From Chloroflexota bacterium (GTDB taxonomy: Bacteria; Chloroflexota; Anaerolineae; Anaerolineales; Villigracilaceae): a DNA stretch of 64,000 bases. Positions 41,401-49,898 of the stretch are shown piece after piece (the stretch's first letter is position 1; every line of letters starts with the position of its first letter). The stretch covers positions 1 to 64,000 of the forward strand of contig JACRBI010000043.1 in NCBI GenBank assembly GCA_016234495.1, read 5' to 3'. The translations under genes and the position numbers were made by a program. A model generated the notes under the pieces. The model was not told the origin of the DNA and made no database searches. It worked only from the letters and a program-made list of their open reading frames with translations.

Positions 41401-42104
41401 TGATAGCCGTACCACTCGCGCAAGGTGATCTTCATGTCTGCCTGAGCGCGCGCAAAGTCAATCGCGCGTTTGGCTTGCCGCTCCAAACTACGGATGCGCG
41501 GCTCGAGTTCGGCCATGATGTCGAGCACACGTTCAAGGTTGCGCTCGGTGTTTTCAAGGCGTTTGAGGGCATCGTCACGGCGCGAGCGATACAACCCCAC
41601 GCCCGCGGCTTCTTCGAACAAACGGCGGCGGTCATCTGCCTTCAGCGCGAGGGACGCATCCACCAAACCTTGACCCAGGATGGTATAAGTCCGCTCGCTT
41701 AAGCCGGCCTGCGCCAGAAGCTCGTTCATCTCGCGCAAGCGCACATGCTGGGCATTGATTAAATAATCGTTGTGCCCGTCACGGTGCGCGGTGCGCGAGA
41801 GCGCCACCTCGGAAAAATCCACAGGCAGCCATTGCTCGGTATTGTCGAAGGTGATCGTGGCTTGCGCCATGCCTGCCCGAGCGCGATGCTCGGAGCCGGA
41901 GAAGATCATGTCTTCTGTTTTCTTGCCGCGCAAAAGCGTGTACGATTGCTCACCCAGCACCCAGCGCAGAGAATCGGCAATGTTCGATTTGCCGGAGCCG
42001 TTTGGCCCGACGATGGCGGTAATTCCGCTCGCGAATTCAAAGACCGTCCGCGAAGCAAAAGTTTTATATCCTTGCAGTTCGAGAGATTTTAGGCGAAGAG
42101 GCAT
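38499..42104 (-). CDS. smc: Chromosome segregation protein SMC
   Basis: A 1201-residue SMC. Walker A GPNGSGKSN is near residue 32; two long coiled coils flank a hinge (about 510-680), and the C-terminal head has signature LLSGGERSLTAIAL and Walker B CVMDEVDAMLDEANV. It condenses and organises the chromosome with ScpAB. ATG at 42104 gives the conserved N-terminus (LKSLELQGYKTFA). GAAAAT lies 6 nt upstream and no ribosome-binding site is seen. A short repeat (40319-40351) is read through within the hinge as TSEVLKTSEV. Confidence 0.95.
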   Translation of the reverse strand: MPLRLKSLELQGYKTFASRTVFEFASGITAIVGPNGSGKSNIADSLRWVLGEQSYTLLRGKKTEDMIFSGSEHRARAGMAQATITFDNTEQWLPVDFSEVALSRTAHRDGHNDYLINAQHVRLREMNELLAQAGLSERTYTILGQGLVDASLALKADDRRRLFEEAAGVGLYRSRRDDALKRLENTERNLERVLDIMAELEPRIRSLERQAKRAIDFARAQADMKITLREWYGYHWHRAQRDLTDARESVRGQESRVREARIVHEKTQAEFSAFRERLSGLRAQLNGWHRQAAELHNQREAISRELAVLEERRRSLTNAQASILSDQENARNELHLANERYGEAEQDAARIQNEYEEAKSQLANAQVSLQSRQSERASLEEQLAHTRTQIESLSQQRAENNARLDELKSRLESQTQKIEQTKAAIANGESLLANAKAQYEAVHNERDRASLELQSAEEKVISTKKEVETIDRRRREALEQRTREESDHSRFKAQLEVLEQSEQSLAGYAEGARYLLDAARHSKLTGARGALSAALDVPAELEIAIAAALGDTLDAVLLDADQLEEALSLLEAEGAGRAALLPLTQTSEVLKTSEVSDDLLGVASELVRSPEELSGVVRLMLGQTLIARDRNSARRLIRDLPTHARVVTLRGEVFRGDGLIIAGKTASSSALSRPRRKREFEAALSELMTRIAESNDLVERLSNQLAEAQRELMQTETDAREARVSLGEIQEMEQQAGLESESAQRQLEWQKNQLTQLEAEAQDSVSIQQKIIESQIDVENRSAEILAHSKEIAGRFTEFSAEELQEQSAYWSTRAAVAEQSLAGASAKKDERAKEIMRLDARRVELAARLQDAENSLHGLDHEKTRLRENETGLHGQIEEMRVLIEPAEKDLESAEQEEKRLQESEVNAQRIFANTERSFGQVQLEQMRKQEALDNLHQKITDDFGLVMFEYAEDVSGPVPLPLDGMVEQLPVVTELAPELEEQLTHHRAVLRRMGPINPDAKTEYEQESERYTFMKTQVEDLRKAELDLKQVVAELDEITKREFVRTFDAVDKQFRETFVRLFGGGSARLALTDPENLVDTGIEIEARLPGRREQGLALLSGGERSLTAIALVFALLKVSPTPVCVMDEVDAMLDEANVGRFRDLLVDLSKDTQFIIITHNRNTVQAADIIYGVTMGRDSASQIISLRLDQVTDDMLKRG
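40319..40351. repeat. Palindromic repeat inside the smc hinge
   Basis: AGACTTCAGATGT and ACTTCCGAAGTCT arms, 11 of 13 paired. It is read in frame by smc as two similar peptides (TSEV...TSEV). It resembles the AGACCTCGGAGGTCT units at 27741 and 60623. Confidence 0.65.
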
Positions 42105-42206
42105 GTTCTCATTTTCGATTTCAGATTTTTTGTGTTTACAGGTTTGAAGGTTTAAAAGTTGGCAGGTTATGGAGAATCTTTCCAACCTTCCAACTTGAAA
42201 ACGTTT

Positions 42207-42917
42207 TTACAAAATTCCCAGATTTTTCAGCGCATCCTGCGCGGCGGCATGTTCGGCATTGCCCTTGCTCGTGCCTGTGCCGCTTCCCTTTTCAACACCC
42301 GCAATCTCAACCACCATTTCAAAGACTACTGCATGGTCGGGTCCGCTTGTGCCGACCACGCGATAGCGCGGCGCGCCTAATTTCTTTGACTGCGACCATT
42401 CTTGCAGTTGACTCTTTGGGTCGTGGATTTCCTTCAGGACGAGTTCACGAGATTCTTCCAGTCTCGGGTTGACAAACGCTTCCGCCGCACCGAGACCTGA
42501 GTCTAAATACAATGCGCCGATCAGCGCTTCGAAAGCCGACCCAAGCAAATTGTCACGGTCACGGCCGCCGGAGGATATTTCTCCGCGACCAAGCCGCATC
42601 GCGCGTCCAAGGTCCAGTTTGCGGGCGAACTTGGCGAGCTGATCGTTGCGGACAAGCGCTGAGCGCATTTTGGTCAAGTCGCCTTCAGGCATCTCGGGGA
42701 AACGATTAAACACCCATGCACCGACGATGAAATCCAGTACGGCGTCACCGAGGAATTCAAGGCGCTCGTTATCTTCAACCGCCTGCGAGTTCTCGTTCAG
42801 GTACGATCGGTGGGTCAGAGCACGCGTCAGCAAAGATAAATTTGAAAAGGACAGACCCAGCCGTCGGCTTAGGTCAGATGCGGATTCTACATCCCGCGCA
42901 TGATTTACAGATACCAC
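42207..42917 (-). CDS. rnc: Ribonuclease III
   Basis: A 236-residue RNase III: catalytic domain with DNERLEFLGDAVLDF and the second metal site in NLLGSAFEALIGALYLD, then a C-terminal dsRNA-binding domain (KSQLQEWSQSKKLGAPRY). The frame is open to 43058, but that N-terminus is not conserved; the GTG at 42917 follows GGGAGG at 6 nt and leaves a normal-length enzyme. The upstream leader holds a long stem (42980-43020). Confidence 0.9.
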   Translation of the reverse strand: MVSVNHARDVESASDLSRRLGLSFSNLSLLTRALTHRSYLNENSQAVEDNERLEFLGDAVLDFIVGAWVFNRFPEMPEGDLTKMRSALVRNDQLAKFARKLDLGRAMRLGRGEISSGGRDRDNLLGSAFEALIGALYLDSGLGAAEAFVNPRLEESRELVLKEIHDPKSQLQEWSQSKKLGAPRYRVVGTSGPDHAVVFEMVVEIAGVEKGSGTGTSKGNAEHAAAQDALKNLGIL

Positions 42918-42979
42918 AGGGAACCTCCCGGAACTCAGGGAGCGCCAAACCCCCTCCGTTGTCCCACTTTGCGGATTCA

Positions 42980-43020
42980 CCTCCTCCAAATTCGGTATCG
43001 AGAGTCGAATATAGGGGAGG
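42980..43020 (-). promoter_or_regulatory. Long stem-loop in the rnc leader
   Basis: Arms 42980-42994 and 43006-43020 pair over 15 positions with two mismatches and an 11-nt loop, 63 nt upstream of the rnc GTG. One arm contains GGAGGAGG. Its place and length resemble RNase III self-cleavage sites. Confidence 0.5.
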
Positions 43021-43144
43021 CCGGGCAGGGGCAGGGTCTCGCGGTCCATCAGTTCCAAATATTAAGCGGGCTGAATTGTAACCTGAATTTTTAGTGAAGG
43101 CAGTTTTTTAAGATAAAATCAGCCAATTCCTGCCGGAGGGCGCT

Positions 43145-44074
43145 GTGACTGAAATCAGTAATGAGACAAGGTTCCTACATGCAATTGAAATGGGGTTGGG
43201 CGCGTGGCAATGGGGAGATCGTGTCGTTTGGGCGTATGGGCAGAAATATTCAGACAAGGAATTGCGCGAGGGCTTTGAGGTTTCGCTTAACCTTGGCGTG
43301 CGCTTCGTTGATACGGCTGAAACTTATGGTTCGGGGTATTCAGAAAGATTGCTCGGCAAATTTTTAAAAGACATAGACCAGCCAGTGCTGGTGGCAACCA
43401 AGTTCTTCCCCTGGCCGTGGAAAATCACGAAGGGATTTATTCCGCGCGCACTGAGAGGCAGCCTCGACCGGCTCGGGCTGGAATCAGTGGACCTGTATCA
43501 AATCCACTGGCCGTCTTTCACTTTAAGTCCTGAGGCAATGATGGAAGGCATGGTGGAATGCGTCAAGCGCGGCATGACGCGCACAGTGGGCGTCTCCAAC
43601 TTTGACGAAAAGCGCATGATCCGCGCCTACACCACGCTCGCGCGGCACGGGATTCCGCTGGCATCCAATCAGGTGCATTACAGCCTCTTGACCCGCGACG
43701 TGGAAAGGAACGGAACGCTCGCTCGCTGCAAAGAACTTGGCATCCGCATGATCGCGTATTCTCCGCTGGAGAAGGGCCTGCTCTCCGGAAAATATTCAAC
43801 GCAGAATCCCCCGCCCGGAGTCCGCGGCTCGCATTATGCCGACATGCTCAAAAAACTTCCACCCGTGATAAAGCTTCTGCAAGAACTCGGGCAAACACAC
43901 GGCAAGACTGCAACGCAAGTATCGCTCAACTGGCTGATCTGCAAAGGCGCATTACCCATCCCCGGCGCAAAGAACGTTAAACAGGCAGACGAAAATGCCG
44001 GCGGCGCAGGCTGGCGATTGACAGAAGACGAAGTAGCCAGACTGGACGAAGCCACTAAAGACATTCACCGATAA
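43145..44074 (+). CDS. Aldo/keto reductase
   Basis: A 309-residue (beta/alpha)8 reductase. The tetrad is visible: Asp and Tyr in FVDTAETYGSGYSE, Lys in LVATKFFP, His in YQIHWPS; NADPH-site motifs PIPGAKNVKQADENAGG stand near the C-terminus. The substrate is unknown. The start is a GTG with CCGGAGGGC before it; a GATAAAATC -10-like box lies about 35 nt upstream. Confidence 0.9.
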   Translation: MTEISNETRFLHAIEMGLGAWQWGDRVVWAYGQKYSDKELREGFEVSLNLGVRFVDTAETYGSGYSERLLGKFLKDIDQPVLVATKFFPWPWKITKGFIPRALRGSLDRLGLESVDLYQIHWPSFTLSPEAMMEGMVECVKRGMTRTVGVSNFDEKRMIRAYTTLARHGIPLASNQVHYSLLTRDVERNGTLARCKELGIRMIAYSPLEKGLLSGKYSTQNPPPGVRGSHYADMLKKLPPVIKLLQELGQTHGKTATQVSLNWLICKGALPIPGAKNVKQADENAGGAGWRLTEDEVARLDEATKDIHR

Positions 44075-44085
44075 TCTTCTTTGAA

Positions 44086-44385
44086 ATGACACCCTCCCGC
44101 GCATTTCTCCACGGATTTCTGTTCGGACTCTTGATCTTTACCCTCGCCAATGTCCTTGCTGCGCATCTGCTCTCGGACTGCGGCCTGCCAGCCATACTGG
44201 GGGCTGATTCCTGCGCTGACGATATTGCGCGCGCCGGCTTCCCGTTGATATTCTTCGAACAGGGCGGGTTTGCCTACCGAAGTATTTTCAATCTTCCCTA
44301 CCTATTTCTCGACAGTTTTATCGGGCTGCTATTTTCCGCGCTCTGCGGTTTTTTCACAGCTTGGAGAAAGAGTCGAAACCAATAA
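44086..44385 (+). CDS. Small membrane protein, unknown
   Basis: A 99-residue protein with two membrane helices (about 8-28 and 70-92) separated by a loop with two cysteines (LLSDCGLP, ADSCADD) that could form a disulfide outside. There is no recognised family. It starts 11 nt after the aldo/keto reductase, without a clear Shine-Dalgarno site. Confidence 0.6.
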   Translation: MTPSRAFLHGFLFGLLIFTLANVLAAHLLSDCGLPAILGADSCADDIARAGFPLIFFEQGGFAYRSIFNLPYLFLDSFIGLLFSALCGFFTAWRKSRNQ

Positions 44386-44412
44386 TAGATCTCTTGCAAA
44401 TGTCACTCGTAG

Positions 44413-44431
44413 GTCAGGCGTTTAGCCTGAC
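44413..44431. repeat. Palindrome GTCAGGC-n5-GCCTGAC
   Basis: A 7-bp perfect stem; same type as 35555-35573. The gap 44386-44666 holds this and two other repeats and no gene. Confidence 0.75.
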
Positions 44432-44486
44432 GTCTTGTGAAATTTTGGGTAGTGGGCTTGACTAAATGAAATCGAATATTTTTTTA

Positions 44487-44556
44487 CCACCGAGACGCAG
44501 AGAACGCGGAGAAATCCCCTTGAAAATCTCTGCGAACTCCGCGCCTCTGCGGTGAT
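44487..44556. repeat. Imperfect palindrome CACCGAGACGCAGAG...CTCTGCGGTG
   Basis: Arms CACCGAGACGCAGAGAACGC and the inverted CGCGCCTCTGCGGTG with GCGAACTCCGCG between. A known type of dispersed repeat by its look. Confidence 0.65.
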
Positions 44557-44604
44557 AGATGGCTGGCATCATTTACGCAAACCCATTACCAAATTTTGAA
44601 GTAT

Positions 44605-44623
44605 GGCGGGTTGAAAACCCGCC
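44605..44623. repeat. Palindrome GGCGGGTT-n3-AACCCGCC
   Basis: The third copy of this unit in the window (with 4388 and 35595). Confidence 0.85.
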
Positions 44624-44666
44624 CGACAAGGACTTATGCAAAAAGTCCAATATTATAGAGGAGAAA

Positions 44667-45098
44667 ATGATGGACACATTTAATTGGCTCATCACAGGAT
44701 TTGGAATCTTTACCGGTATAGCAGGCGCTGTATGCAGTGTTGTCATCCCCATTTTGTTTATTGGTGGGTTTGGCTATTTTATTTACAAGCGCAACCAGCA
44801 AAGCGCATCCTACCGTCAGGCGGCACAATCATGGCTGAGTACTAGCGGCAGGGTGCTGATGTCATCTGTGCAGTCGCGAAGAAGCGGAAACAGCACATCG
44901 ATTTTCCCGGTGGTTGCCTATCAATACGATGTAGATGGAAAGACCTATCAAGGAAAAACCATCAAGGCGGGCGAGCAATTTTTGAACGTTCGTATTTACG
45001 GTCAGGCACAGGCAACAGTGGAGCGTTACCCAGCAGGCGCCACGGTCACTGTTTATTACAACCCGTCCAACCCGTCTGAATCTGCGCTGGAAAGATAG
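44667..45098 (+). CDS. DUF3592-type membrane protein
   Basis: A 143-residue protein: one membrane helix (about 10-38), a basic turn, then a beta-rich extramembrane domain with YQYDVDGKTYQG and the closing VTVYYNPSNPSESALE, characteristic of DUF3592. Function unknown. GAGGAG lies 4 nt before the ATG, and TATTAT stands just upstream. An ATG at 44559 in frame would read the repeats and is not used. Confidence 0.8.
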   Translation: MMDTFNWLITGFGIFTGIAGAVCSVVIPILFIGGFGYFIYKRNQQSASYRQAAQSWLSTSGRVLMSSVQSRRSGNSTSIFPVVAYQYDVDGKTYQGKTIKAGEQFLNVRIYGQAQATVERYPAGATVTVYYNPSNPSESALER

Positions 45099-45116
45099 CG
45101 GACTTCAGCCCACGTA

Positions 45117-46055
45117 ATGCAACTTAAGCCACCCCTCATTCTCATCGTCGGGCCGACTGCTGTCGGCAAAACTGAACTCGCGATTCAACTCGCAGAGAAA
45201 TTGAACGGCGAAATCATCTCTGCGGATTCGCGCCTCTTTTATCGCGGCATGGATATTGGCACCGCAAAGCCATCTCTCGAAGAACGCGCGCGTGTGCCGC
45301 ATTATTTAATTGACATCGTTAATCCGGACGAAACACTCAGCCTGGCAGTCTTTCAGGAGAAGGCAAAAGAAATCATCGCGGATATTCACGCCCGTGGCAA
45401 ACTCCCCTTTTTGGTGGGCGGCACGGGACAGTACGTCCGCGCGGTGACGCAGGGATGGACGCCGCCAGAAGTTGAGGCGAACGAGCGGTTGAGAGGTGAA
45501 TTGGAAAAGATCTCTTCGCGAGAGGAAAGAGGCCCTGAGTGGCTACACGCGGAGCTGCATCGCCTTGACCCTGAGTCTGCAGCAAAGATAGATGCCCGTA
45601 ATGTAAGAAGGACTATCCGCGCGCTGGAAGTCATCCTTACAACAGGCAGGAAATTTTCGGAACAGCGCGGTCAGGCCGAATCGCCGTATCGGCTTATAAC
45701 GATCGGGCTGACTCGTCCGCGACCTGAATTGTATCAACGCGTGGATGAACGGATCGAGCTTATGTTTGCCAACGGGTTTGTTGACGAAGTCAGAGGGCTG
45801 CTTGACGCTCCGCGAAGCTACTCGCCGTCCCTGCCAAGCATGTCGGCGATCGGGTACCGGGAATGTGTCGGCGTAGTGAAAGGCTTGTTGACGGAGGAGC
45901 AGGCAAAGGCGGAGATGAGACGCGTGACCCGCATCTTTGTCCGCAGGCAGGCAAATTGGTTCAAGGAATCCGACCCGAACATCATGTGGTTTCAGGTCAA
46001 AAGTGGAGTTATCGATGAAATAGAGAAAACCATTCGCCAATTGATTGACTTTTGA
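45117..46055 (+). CDS. miaA: tRNA dimethylallyltransferase
   Basis: A 312-residue MiaA: P-loop GPTAVGKTELAI, ISADSRLFYRGMDIGTAKP, VGGTGQYVRAVTQGW and the C-terminal RRQANWFK motif. It adds the dimethylallyl group to A37 of tRNAs reading UNN codons. It follows DUF3592 by 18 nt without a clear ribosome-binding site. Confidence 0.95.
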   Translation: MQLKPPLILIVGPTAVGKTELAIQLAEKLNGEIISADSRLFYRGMDIGTAKPSLEERARVPHYLIDIVNPDETLSLAVFQEKAKEIIADIHARGKLPFLVGGTGQYVRAVTQGWTPPEVEANERLRGELEKISSREERGPEWLHAELHRLDPESAAKIDARNVRRTIRALEVILTTGRKFSEQRGQAESPYRLITIGLTRPRPELYQRVDERIELMFANGFVDEVRGLLDAPRSYSPSLPSMSAIGYRECVGVVKGLLTEEQAKAEMRRVTRIFVRRQANWFKESDPNIMWFQVKSGVIDEIEKTIRQLIDF

Positions 46056-46073
46056 TTCTTGATTGTATATACT
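46045..46073 (+). promoter_or_regulatory. Sigma-70 promoter of the acyl-CoA ligase gene
   Basis: TTGACT (46045-46050), a 17-nt spacer, TATACT (46068-46073). The -35 overlaps the miaA end. Confidence 0.75.
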
Positions 46074-46101
46074 ACACGTATACCCTGAAGGAGGAGCAAC
46101 T

Positions 46102-47799
46102 ATGAACAACCGTCCGTGGCTGGCGCATTATGATAAAGGTGTGCCGCAAACAATCGAATATCCGAAAGTGCCGTTGTTTCATTTTTTGGAGGAAGCCGCG
46201 CGCAAGTATCCTGACCGTGCCTGTACGATATTTAAAGGCGCGGTCATTTCTTATCGCGAGATGAATGCTCAAACTGACCGCATGGCGGCGGCTCTGGTTG
46301 AGATGGGCGTGAAGAAGGGTGATCGGGTGGGAATTTTCATGCCGAACATACCGCAATTTGTGATTGCATATTTCGGAATTCTTAAAGCAGGCGGAGTGGT
46401 GGTTGCTGTAAACCCCACCTATCCTGTCGACGAGATCGTTATGCCGGCGAACGACGCGAACATTGAGATCATGTTCACCATGAGTCGTTTTTACGATAAG
46501 GTGAAAGCTGCGCGCGAAAAATCAAAAATCAAGCGCATCATTGTTACAAACATCAAAGAGACCCTGCCGCCCATCACGCGGCTGTTGTTTACACTGGTGA
46601 AAGAAAAGAAGGAAGGCGACCGGGTTGAGTCGCTTGCGAATGGCGATGTGTGGATGAAAGACCTGCTTGAAAAACACGCGAACTCACCAAAAACAAACGT
46701 GGGTGTGACGCCTGATGACACCGCGATCTTCCAGTACTCTGGCGGAACAACCGGTGTGCCCAAAGCGGCAGTAGCGATGCACCGCAATGTGGTCGCAAAT
46801 ACACTTCAGATCAAAAGCTGGATGACCGGTTTGGTGGAAGGCGGGGAAGTCGTGCTGATGGGAATTCCTCTTTTCCATGTGTACGGCATGGTGGCGGGAA
46901 TGAATTTTGGAATGGTGATCGGCGCGAGTTTGGTGATGGTGCCGAATGCGCGAGACTTAAAAGATGTGCTGGTCAACATCAGCAAATACAAGGCTTCCAT
47001 TTTCCCCGGTGTTCCGTTGCTGTACAACGGGCTAAATAATCATGCGGATGTAAAAGCAGGAAAGTATGATCTTTCATCCATCAAAGCCTGCATCTCAGGC
47101 TCTGCCCCATTGATGCGCGAAACAAAGGAACAGTTTGAGAAGTTGACTGGCGGAAAATTGTTCGAAGCGTACGGACTCTCTGAAGCGCCCACAGGCACCC
47201 ATTGCAACCCATTGAATGGCGAAAACAAAGTCGGCTCGATCGGCATGCCGCTGCCCGACGTGGACGTGAAGATTATCAGCCTCGATGATGGTGAAACCGA
47301 AATGGCGCAAGGCGAGATCGGCGAGATCGTCCTCAACGGCCCGCAAGTGATGAAGGGCTATCACAACATGCCCACAGAAACAGCCAACAGCCTGCGTCAA
47401 ATGAAGGACGGGAAGACTTGGCTGTTCACTGGTGACATCGCACGCATGGACGAGGACGGTTACTTCTACATCGTTGACCGCAAGAAGGAACTGATCAAGC
47501 CCGGCGGATTCCAGGTCTGGCCGCGTGAAGTGGAAGAAGCCATCATGGATCACCCCAAAGTGCTGGAAGTCGGCGTGGGCGGCATCCCCGACCCGCAGCG
47601 CGGCGAAACCGTCAAAGCGTGGATCGTCGTCAAACCCGGGCAGGAGTTAACAGAAGCCGAACTCAAGGCTTTCTGCAAGGAGCATCTGGCTCCGTACAAA
47701 GTGCCGACCCATTATGAATTCCGCACCGAACTGCCCAAGACCACGGTCGGAAAGATCCTGCGCCGCGAGTTGGTGAGACAGCATAAGGAAGGGAAATAG
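46102..47799 (+). CDS. Long-chain fatty acid-CoA ligase
   Basis: A 565-residue AMP-binding enzyme. P-loop YSGGTTGVPKAAV (about residue 215), A5 motif EAYGLSEAP, A7 WLFTGDIARMDEDGYFYIVDR, and the A10 lysine in PKTTVGKILRREL. It activates fatty acids to acyl-CoA in the cytoplasm for degradation or lipid synthesis. AAGGAGGAG lies 7 nt before the ATG. It stands alone between miaA and a bidirectional terminator; chain length is not deducible. Confidence 0.92.
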   Translation: MNNRPWLAHYDKGVPQTIEYPKVPLFHFLEEAARKYPDRACTIFKGAVISYREMNAQTDRMAAALVEMGVKKGDRVGIFMPNIPQFVIAYFGILKAGGVVVAVNPTYPVDEIVMPANDANIEIMFTMSRFYDKVKAAREKSKIKRIIVTNIKETLPPITRLLFTLVKEKKEGDRVESLANGDVWMKDLLEKHANSPKTNVGVTPDDTAIFQYSGGTTGVPKAAVAMHRNVVANTLQIKSWMTGLVEGGEVVLMGIPLFHVYGMVAGMNFGMVIGASLVMVPNARDLKDVLVNISKYKASIFPGVPLLYNGLNNHADVKAGKYDLSSIKACISGSAPLMRETKEQFEKLTGGKLFEAYGLSEAPTGTHCNPLNGENKVGSIGMPLPDVDVKIISLDDGETEMAQGEIGEIVLNGPQVMKGYHNMPTETANSLRQMKDGKTWLFTGDIARMDEDGYFYIVDRKKELIKPGGFQVWPREVEEAIMDHPKVLEVGVGGIPDPQRGETVKAWIVVKPGQELTEAELKAFCKEHLAPYKVPTHYEFRTELPKTTVGKILRRELVRQHKEGK

Positions 47800-47800
47800 A

Positions 47801-47823
47801 GATTAGGTGATTAGGAATTAGGT
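47801..47823. repeat. GATTAGG repeat run
   Basis: GATTAGGTGATTAGGAATTA, the inverted type of the CTAATTCC array at 19916. Confidence 0.5.
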
Positions 47824-47828
47824 AACAT

Positions 47829-47862
47829 AAAAGATGCCTCCGATATTTTGGAGGCATCTTTT
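47829..47862. terminator. Bidirectional terminator
   Basis: AAAAGATGCCTCC / GGAGGCATCTTTT, a 13-bp perfect stem with an 8-nt loop, between the convergent acyl-CoA ligase and ftsH genes. Confidence 0.9.
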
Positions 47863-47873
47863 ATGTTTATTTT

Positions 47874-49742
47874 TTACGCGACCTGTGGTGTTCCACTCTT
47901 TTTCTTGCCCAAAGGTGCTGGGAAGAGGATTTCAAAGTCTTCGCGGTTGATCGATTCAACTTCAAGAAGTTTCTGGGCGATCAAATCCAATTGTTTGCGA
48001 TATTTCTTAACCAAAGCCTTGGCTTGTTTGTAGGCATCTTCCACAAGCTTGCGGACTTCGCGGTCAATTTGCTCGGCAACCGCTTCAGAGTAATCGCGTT
48101 GTTCCGAGATTTCGCGGCCAAGGAAGATCATCTCTTCTTTTTGGCCATAGGTCATGGTGCCCATTTCAGCGCTCATGCCCAGACGGGTCACCATGGCACG
48201 CGCCATGCGAGTGACCTGCTCAATGTCATTGGACGCACCGGAGGTAATATCATCGAAGATTAATTCTTCCGCTGCCCGTCCGCCAAGCGCCATTGCAAGG
48301 GTGGCGAGCATTTTCTTGCGCGACATCAGGATGCGGTCTTCATCGGGGCGGAACCAGGTTACGCCGCCGGCCTGTCCGCGTCCAACGATGGTCACCTTCT
48401 GCACGGGGTCTGCTTCAGCGATGGCATTTGCCACTATCGCATGACCAGCTTCATGGTAGGCAATGATGCGCTTCTCTTCATCAGAGATAAGCCGCGACTT
48501 GCGTTCCGGTCCCATCACTACGCGTTCAATCGCTTCTTCCAATTCAGGCTGAGCAATGGATTTCTTGTTGCGGCGGGCGGCAAGGATGGCACTTTCGTTG
48601 ACGAGGTTTTCCAAATCCGCGCCGACAAACCCGGGCGTGCCTCGCGCAATTGAAGCAAGGTCAGCCTGCGGATCGAGCGGCTTGCCTTTGACATGCACTT
48701 TGAGGATGGCTTCGCGTCCCTTTACATCGGGGCGATCCAAGGTCACGCGGCGGTCAAAGCGACCGGGGCGCAAAAGCGCCGGGTCAAGAATATCGGGGCG
48801 GTTGGTTGCGGCGACGATAATCACGTTCGTGTCTGTGTCAAAGCCATCCATCTCGACGAGCATTTGATTCAAGGTCTGCTCGCGCTCATCGTGGGAGCCG
48901 CCGAGTCCCGCTCCGCGCTGACGACCGACGGCATCAATTTCATCAACGAAAATAATGCAGGGCGAATGTCGCTTGGCCTGATCAAACAAATCGCGCACGC
49001 GGCTCGCGCCAACGCCGACGAACATCTCCACAAATTCAGAACCGGAGATGGAGAAGAAAGGCACGCCGGCTTCGCCGGAGACAGCCTTCGCCAACAAGGT
49101 CTTGCCTGTGCCGGGAGGCCCAACCAGCAAAACACCCTTCGGAATGCGCGCGCCAAGTTGAATGAACTTCTGCGGTTCTTTCAGGAATTCAACGATCTCA
49201 GCCAACTCCTGCTTCGACTCCTCCGCGCCGGCCACATCAGCAAATGTGACGGTTGGATGCTCGCCGCTAAACATGCGGGCGCGGCTCTTGCCGAAGGACA
49301 TGGCAGCATTGTTACTGCCCTGCGCCTGACGGAAAATAAACCACAGCACGCCGCCCATGAACAGCACCGGCAGAAGGTACAACGCGCCGCTCAAAACACC
49401 GCCCCAGACAGAAGGCGCGCGGACTTCGATTTTAACTTTTTCAGGGGCGAGCTGGTCCATCGTAACGCCAAGACTGCTAAGTTGTTCGACTAAGGTAGCA
49501 TTTGACTCTTTACGGGATTCAACGCCCTCTTCTTCTGTGCCATTTTTATAAACCACAGTGAAAGTATCGTCGCTCTTAATAATGATCTGAGCAACCTCGC
49601 CATCCTGCACGGCTTTCGCCACTTCATTAATGGTGAGAGGTTTTACCGTACTGGTGTTGTCGCGAAAAGCCATGAAAAGCATGGCGCCGATGGCGACGAT
49701 CAGAAGGAAGTACACAAAAAACGATTGACTACGGGAATTCAC
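47874..49742 (-). CDS. ftsH: ATP-dependent membrane protease FtsH
   Basis: A 622-residue FtsH: two membrane helices (about 7-25 and 112-134), AAA domain with Walker A GPPGTGKT, Walker B IIFVDEID and the arginine-finger region, then the zinc protease domain HEAGH. It degrades misfolded membrane proteins and short-lived regulators. The start is a GTG at 49742, 5 nt after GGAGG, which gives the normal N-terminus; the ATG at 49871 lies upstream of the promoter. Confidence 0.95.
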   Translation of the reverse strand: MNSRSQSFFVYFLLIVAIGAMLFMAFRDNTSTVKPLTINEVAKAVQDGEVAQIIIKSDDTFTVVYKNGTEEEGVESRKESNATLVEQLSSLGVTMDQLAPEKVKIEVRAPSVWGGVLSGALYLLPVLFMGGVLWFIFRQAQGSNNAAMSFGKSRARMFSGEHPTVTFADVAGAEESKQELAEIVEFLKEPQKFIQLGARIPKGVLLVGPPGTGKTLLAKAVSGEAGVPFFSISGSEFVEMFVGVGASRVRDLFDQAKRHSPCIIFVDEIDAVGRQRGAGLGGSHDEREQTLNQMLVEMDGFDTDTNVIIVAATNRPDILDPALLRPGRFDRRVTLDRPDVKGREAILKVHVKGKPLDPQADLASIARGTPGFVGADLENLVNESAILAARRNKKSIAQPELEEAIERVVMGPERKSRLISDEEKRIIAYHEAGHAIVANAIAEADPVQKVTIVGRGQAGGVTWFRPDEDRILMSRKKMLATLAMALGGRAAEELIFDDITSGASNDIEQVTRMARAMVTRLGMSAEMGTMTYGQKEEMIFLGREISEQRDYSEAVAEQIDREVRKLVEDAYKQAKALVKKYRKQLDLIAQKLLEVESINREDFEILFPAPLGKKKSGTPQVA

Positions 49743-49772
49743 GGAATCCTCCAAATTTTGACTAGCGGCTGG

Positions 49773-49778
49773 ATTATA
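49773..49778 (-). promoter_or_regulatory. ftsH -10 box
   Basis: A perfect TATAAT 30 nt before the GTG start. The remaining gap to the exonuclease gene (49779-49898) has no gene. Confidence 0.65.
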
Positions 49779-49898
49779 CCAAGCCATCCCCTTAGACGAC
49801 GCGTGGAGGGGAAATTTTATATGATATTCTAATGCGGCTCTTTTCGACGGGAAGGCTGCCGTCAAAAACAAACGGGCGGAATCTGCGCCTTGAAATCC

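Noticed and set aside
42918-43058. Longer RNase III from the ATG at 43058
   Set aside because: The 47 extra residues are not RNase III-like, and GTG 42917 has a good Shine-Dalgarno site and gives the usual length.
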